In this document: positions 60,211 through 64,000 of the stretch, piece after piece | Layout of the letters: the number at the start of each line of letters is the position of its first letter | Numbering within the stretch: the stretch's first letter is position 1 | Assembly: GCA_944321435.1 (NCBI GenBank) | Contig: CALULH010000003.1 | Span: 1-64,000 of the forward strand | Direction: 5' to 3' | DNA length: 64,000 bases | Origin: an uncultured Coriobacteriaceae bacterium | Lineage (GTDB): Bacteria > Actinomycetota > Coriobacteriia > Coriobacteriales > Coriobacteriaceae | Notes under the pieces: model-generated | Databases searched by the model: none | The model's input: the letters and a program-made list of their open reading frames with translations, nothing else | Told to the model about the DNA's origin: nothing | Position numbers and translations under genes: made by a program

Positions 60211-61404
60211 ATGCTGAGCTTGGCGGGCTACCACATCCGCGCGATGCTGCGCAACAACGGCATCCTCATCTGGGTGGTGGCGTTTCCCATCATCCTGGCG
60301 ACGCTCTTCATGGTGATGTTCGACGGCATGATGTCGAACCAGCAGGCCGGCACCATCGCGGTAGGGGTTTTGGCGGACGGGAACTACCAAGCGCCCGCGG
60401 CCGAGCCCCTGCGGGCGATGCTCGGCGCGCTTGCCGAGGAGGGGCCCGGCGAGGAGGCGTTTCTCGCCCTTACCTCCTATGCGGATGCCGACGAGGCCAA
60501 CGATGCGCTTATCGCCCGCGAGGTTGAGGTGCTCGTCACCGTGGACGCCGACGGCGCGCCGCAGATGAGCGTGCCGCCCAACTCGCTCAACAGCACGCAC
60601 GAGGCCATGGTGCAGGCGGTGCTCGACCGCTACCTGCAGAGCGAGGCGGCGGTGTCCGAGCTCGCCCGGAACGACCCGGCGGCTCTGGCGAGCCCCGAGG
60701 CCGTGGCGGCGCTGACGGCCGACCTGATGGGGGATGAGGCTCAGACCGCCGAGGTGTCCGTTCTGCGGGTCGACCCGAGCGAGATGGCGCGGTTCTACTA
60801 CGCGCTGCTGGGCTTCTCCACCGCCATGGGGGCCAACGTGGCCTCGGTGCTGACCGAGCGCCTGAAAGCCAACCTGTCGCCCGTGGGCGCGCGCTGCCAG
60901 GTGAGCTCCATGCAGCCGGCGCGCCAGCTGGGCGCGGTGCTTATCGCCAGCTGGGTCATTGTGTTCTGCTGCCTCATGGCGGCGTTCTGCTACATCCGCT
61001 TTGTTGCCAACGTGTCGTTTGCCGGGCGCGAGGCGCTGGCCCCGGTTGCGTGCGCGGCCTGCGCGCTGGTTTCATGCGCGCTGGGCATGGCGCTGTGGGC
61101 ACTGCCGTGGCTTTCGGCCAACGTCAAGGACGCCGTGCTCACGGTGGGTGTGCTGGTGCTTGCCCTGCCGGCGGGCCTGTACGGCGAGCCGGCGCTCGGC
61201 CTGTCCGACTGGCTCACGCAGCATATGCCCTGGCTGCAGGCGATAAACCCCTCGGTTCAGGCGGCCAACGCGTTCTATGCGCTCACGTACTACGACTCGC
61301 TCGTGCCGTTCTTCCAGACGCTCGGCACCATCTTGGCCATTGCGGCGGTGCTTTTTGCCGTGGCGGCCCTGTGCATGAGGAGGCAGCGCTATGCAAGTCT
61401 TTAA
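60211..61404 (+). CDS. ABC-2 family permease 1
   Basis: A 397-residue membrane protein. One N-terminal helix ('ILIWVVAFPIILATLFMVMF'), a large external domain (about 55-230) and five C-terminal helices give the ABC-2/YhgE-like layout. ATG 60211 is chosen; an in-frame GTG at 60205 overlapping the ATPase stop is possible. Its end overlaps permease 2 by 14 bp. Confidence 0.86.
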   Translation: MLSLAGYHIRAMLRNNGILIWVVAFPIILATLFMVMFDGMMSNQQAGTIAVGVLADGNYQAPAAEPLRAMLGALAEEGPGEEAFLALTSYADADEANDALIAREVEVLVTVDADGAPQMSVPPNSLNSTHEAMVQAVLDRYLQSEAAVSELARNDPAALASPEAVAALTADLMGDEAQTAEVSVLRVDPSEMARFYYALLGFSTAMGANVASVLTERLKANLSPVGARCQVSSMQPARQLGAVLIASWVIVFCCLMAAFCYIRFVANVSFAGREALAPVACAACALVSCALGMALWALPWLSANVKDAVLTVGVLVLALPAGLYGEPALGLSDWLTQHMPWLQAINPSVQAANAFYALTYYDSLVPFFQTLGTILAIAAVLFAVAALCMRRQRYASL

Positions 61405-62596
61405 GATCGCCCTGCGCCTTGTCCGGCGCAACTGGATGCTGTTCGCCATATACGTGCTGGCACTCTCGGTCATGGGGGTGTTCATGGCGACGGGCGTGGG
61501 AGGTGGCCTGGCCGGCAGCGCCAGCGCGGACGCTTCCTACGAGCAGGCGCTTCCCAAGGCGGCCGTGATTGACCGCGACGGCAGCGCGGTGTCGCGCGCA
61601 CTCACGGAGTACGTGCGCGCCAACAGCACCTTCGTGGAGGTGGAGGACGGCACCTTTGCCCTGCAGGACGCTGCGGCGCGCGACGTTGCCTCGTACGTGC
61701 TGGTGATCCCGGCGGGTTACGGCCAGGGGCTGCTGGAGGCGGCCCGCAGCGGCGGCGACGCGCCCGAGCTCGAATGCATCGTGAGCTACATGGGGGCCTC
61801 GGGCTCGCTCATGGACGAGAGGGTGCGCAGCTGGGCGCAGGAGCTCTACGCACTGGCGGCCGCCAGCACCGCGCCCGTCGAGGAGCTGGTGAGCTGGGTC
61901 GAGGGCGTGCAGGATGCGCGGGTGCCGGTGTCGGTGGCCGCGACCGAGCAGGAGGGCGTTCCCAGCGCGTACCTCATTTACTGCCAGTTTGCCACCTACC
62001 CGCTCTTTGGCGGTGTCGCGGCTATCGTGGCGACGGGCCTGGCCTCGCTGCGTGATCCCGACGTGCGCCGGCGCGTGGGCGCCTCGTGCGTGGGCGAGGG
62101 GTCGTTTGCGCGGCAGGTGGGGGCCGCCATCGCGGTGTGCGGCCTTGTCGTCTGGGCGGCCAACGCGGCGTTTGGCCTGGCACTGTACCACGGCTCGTTG
62201 GAGGGGGTGCCGCCGGCGTCGGTGGCGCTCATGCTGGGCGCGCTCCTTGCCTTGGGGCTCGTGGGGACGGCGTTTGGCTTCCTGCTGTCGCAGCTCGGCG
62301 TGAGCCACCAAGTGGCGCATGCGGTGGCCAACATCGCGAGCATGGTGCTGACGTTTCTGGCGGGCACCTGGGTTTCGATTGACCAGATGGGCGCGGGCAT
62401 GGAGGCGCTGGCCCGGTTCACACCGGGGTATTGGTGCGTGGACGCGCTGGGCGCGGTGTACGAGGCCCCCGCGGTTACCGGCGAGCTGGTTGCCCGTGTG
62501 GCCTCCGATGCGTTGCTGGTCGCGCTCTTTGCCGCGGTGATCGCGCTGGTCGCCGTGGTGGCTGGCCGCGCGCGCCGTCAACGCGCCCTGGCGTAA
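61391..62596 (+). CDS. ABC-2 family permease 2
   Basis: A 401-residue membrane protein with the same layout as permease 1: an N-terminal helix ('WMLFAIYVLALSVMGVFMA'), an external domain and about six C-terminal helices ending 'LLVALFAAVIALVAVVAG'. It probably forms a heterodimer with permease 1. Likely exports a drug, peptide or lipid; the two-component system next door may sense the same compound. Confidence 0.86.
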   Translation: MQVFKIALRLVRRNWMLFAIYVLALSVMGVFMATGVGGGLAGSASADASYEQALPKAAVIDRDGSAVSRALTEYVRANSTFVEVEDGTFALQDAAARDVASYVLVIPAGYGQGLLEAARSGGDAPELECIVSYMGASGSLMDERVRSWAQELYALAAASTAPVEELVSWVEGVQDARVPVSVAATEQEGVPSAYLIYCQFATYPLFGGVAAIVATGLASLRDPDVRRRVGASCVGEGSFARQVGAAIAVCGLVVWAANAAFGLALYHGSLEGVPPASVALMLGALLALGLVGTAFGFLLSQLGVSHQVAHAVANIASMVLTFLAGTWVSIDQMGAGMEALARFTPGYWCVDALGAVYEAPAVTGELVARVASDALLVALFAAVIALVAVVAGRARRQRALA

Positions 62597-62747
62597 GGGC
62601 GCGGCGTGCCGGCAGCGCCTGCGCGCGCCGGGGCGGGGCCGAAAACGTCATCCTGGGCGGTGCGAGACGTCCGGGCCGTCTCGTGCTGCGCGCGTTGGCG
62701 CGGCGGTAGAATGGCGCTCATGACTCAAACGGCATTGACGGGGAGGG

Positions 62748-63662
62748 ATGGCATGGCTCAAGACGCGCATGCGCGCTGCACAGGGTAGCGGCAACGCTTC
62801 GCAGCGGGCGGGTGAGAGGGATGCCGTCTCCGCGTCCCGCCGTGTCGTGCTGCGCCGGGCCTTCACGGCGGCCTTTCCCTATACGGTGCCCATCATGGCG
62901 GGCTTTGTCTTCCTGGGGATGGCGTGCGGCATATACGCGCATTCGCTCGGGTTGCCGGCCTGGGTTCCCACGCTCATGAGCGTGCTCATCTTTGCGGGTT
63001 CCTCGGAGTTTGTGGTTGCCTCCATGCTCACGGGTGCGTTCAATCCCCTGCAGGTCTTCATCACCGCGTTCATCGTCAACGCGCGCCACCTGTTCTACGG
63101 CATCTCCATGCTCGAGCGCTTTCGCCATGTGGGCAAGAAGCGCCCTTACCTGGTCTTTGGCATGTGCGACGAGACCTTCTCCATCAACTACGCCACCCCG
63201 GTGCCAAAGGGCGTCGACCGCGGGTGATTCATGTTCTTCGTGACCCTGCCCAACCAGGCGTACTGGGTGGCGGGCTGCACGTTGGGCGGCGTCTTCGGCA
63301 CGCTTCTCAACGTGGACGCGAGTGGCCTGAGCTTTGCCATGACGGCGCTTTTCGTGGTGATCTTCCTTGACCAATGGCTCAAGGAGCCCTCGCATCTGAG
63401 CTCCGTGCTGGGCGTTGTGCTCTCGCTTGTCATGCTGCTGGTCTTTGGGCCGGACAACTTCATCATTCCCGCCATGGTGGCCATTCTGGCGGCGTGCCTT
63501 GCGCTGCGCGGGCGCCTGGAGCCCGTTGTGGGTTTGGCGGGCGAGGACGAGGGCGACGGCTCTGCCGTGGGCGATGCTGCGGATGGGACGGGCGCCGACG
63601 CCGCGGAGGACACCGCGGACGGCAAGGGCGCCGACGCCGCGGGGGAGGTGCATGCCGAGTGA
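62748..63662 (+). pseudogene. azlC: azlC-like branched-chain amino-acid exporter subunit, interrupted by in-frame TGA
   Basis: The protein would be about 304 residues. 'AAFPYTVPIMAGFVFLGMACG', 'FAGSSEFVVASML' and 'NARHLFYGISMLERF' identify AzlC. The frame is stopped by TGA at 63225-63227 ('KGVDRG' then stop then 'FMFFVTLPNQAYW'), precisely where homologues continue, most likely with Trp (TGG). Reading resumes in the same frame with an ATG at 63231, so either the gene is inactivated, the two halves are made separately by reinitiation, or the base is a sequencing error. The last ~45 residues are an Asp/Ala/Gly-rich tail. The ATG at 62748 has a GGGAGGG too close for comfort; the start is uncertain. 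Confidence 0.8.
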
Positions 63663-63991
63663 CCGTTTTACAGCAGGTTGCGACCATCCTGGCGGCGGCT
63701 GCAGCTACCGTTCTTACCCGCGCGCTGCCGTTCGCGGTGTTCTCGTCGGACAAGAAGACTCCGCGCGTGGTGCGCTACCTGGGCGCGGCGCTGCCGCCGG
63801 CGGTGTTTGGCCTCTTGGTGGTGTACTGCCTGCGCAACGTCGACGTGATGGGGGGATCCCACGGCGTTCCGGAGTTTGCCGCTATCTTGGGGACGGCCGC
63901 GCTTCATCTGTGGAAACGAAACATGCCCGTCTCGATCTTCGGCGGTACGGCGCTGTACCTGGTGCTGCTGTACGCACTGGGCTTGGCTTAG
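63659..63991 (+). CDS. azlD: AzlD-family branched-chain amino-acid exporter small subunit
   Basis: A 110-residue membrane protein with three to four helices. 'AAAATVLTRALPFAVF' and 'LGAALPPAVFGLLVVYCL' match AzlD (PF05437), the obligate partner of AzlC. It starts at GTG (63659) inside the azlC stop (GTGA overlap), after GGGGAGGT. It is intact, so azlC may have lost function only recently or may still work. Confidence 0.88.
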   Translation: MTVLQQVATILAAAAATVLTRALPFAVFSSDKKTPRVVRYLGAALPPAVFGLLVVYCLRNVDVMGGSHGVPEFAAILGTAALHLWKRNMPVSIFGGTALYLVLLYALGLA

Positions 63992-64000
63992 CTTAGCGGA

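Noticed and set aside
63225..63300. Selenocysteine codon in azlC
   Set aside because: No SECIS-like hairpin follows directly, and AzlC proteins are not known selenoproteins; loss of a Trp codon is simpler.

Overview
The window looks like chromosome of a strictly anaerobic, fermentative, high-GC actinobacterium, most probably class Coriobacteriia (Collinsella, Olsenella and relatives). That placement is inferred from gene content and codon use, not from a marker gene. The supporting genes are pyruvate:ferredoxin oxidoreductase, a periplasm-facing uptake [NiFe] hydrogenase, L-lactate dehydrogenase, ATP-dependent PEP carboxykinase, rubrerythrin, an iron alcohol dehydrogenase and many amino-acid and vitamin importers. 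There is no phage, plasmid, insertion sequence or CRISPR array. Most genes are ordinary housekeeping genes in short operons with overlapping start and stop codons.

Layout. 1-12.5 kb: the end of nifJ, an esterase-like hydrolase, a phospholipase C-like protein, an UMF1-type transporter, queT, then a glycosyltransferase-LytS-LytR operon, tRNA-Asp, a HAD phosphatase, an Rrf2 regulator, a MutY-like glycosylase and rubrerythrin. 12.7-16.7 kb: hydrogenase hyaABC with no maturation genes beside it. 17-24.6 kb: aldose epimerase, ldh and the livKHMGF branched-chain amino-acid importer. 24.8-32.7 kb: DUF1810, pckA, a polar amino-acid ABC importer, a LysE exporter and a YdcF protein. 32.8-38.3 kb: a giant FtsX-type ABC exporter with its ATPase and a divergent TetR regulator. 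38.4-46.8 kb: tRNA-Glu, a divergent HTH pair, bioY, a ferredoxin protein with an FKBP chaperone, two TPR paralogues, a NusG-II protein and an iron alcohol dehydrogenase. 47-52.1 kb: MoxR-DUF58-transglutaminase operon. 52.1-56 kb: an acetyltransferase, a YedK/SRAP protein and an AbiEi/DUF559-like protein. 56.4-62.6 kb: a NarL-type two-component system divergent from an ABC-2 exporter, with paired TGACATT-type palindromes between them. The window closes with azlCD; azlC carries an in-frame TGA.

The unusual content lies between the genes. At least five intergenic loci carry short units (17-30 bp, fixed period) arranged as one array on the plus strand facing an array of the same unit on the minus strand: 16772-17012, 25310-25530, 38578-38800, 53971-54310 and 56005-56295. 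Each locus has its own unit, except that the last two share a 30-bp unit and flank the AbiEi/DUF559-like gene. A sixth locus (4003-4256) is a combinatorial double hairpin made of four units with exchanged middle segments. A ten-base word, GGGCGAGAAG (variant GGGCGATAAG), recurs at least 31 times on either strand, far above chance, and also heads the 30-bp units. Together these suggest a family of self-complementary intergenic elements that I do not recognise.
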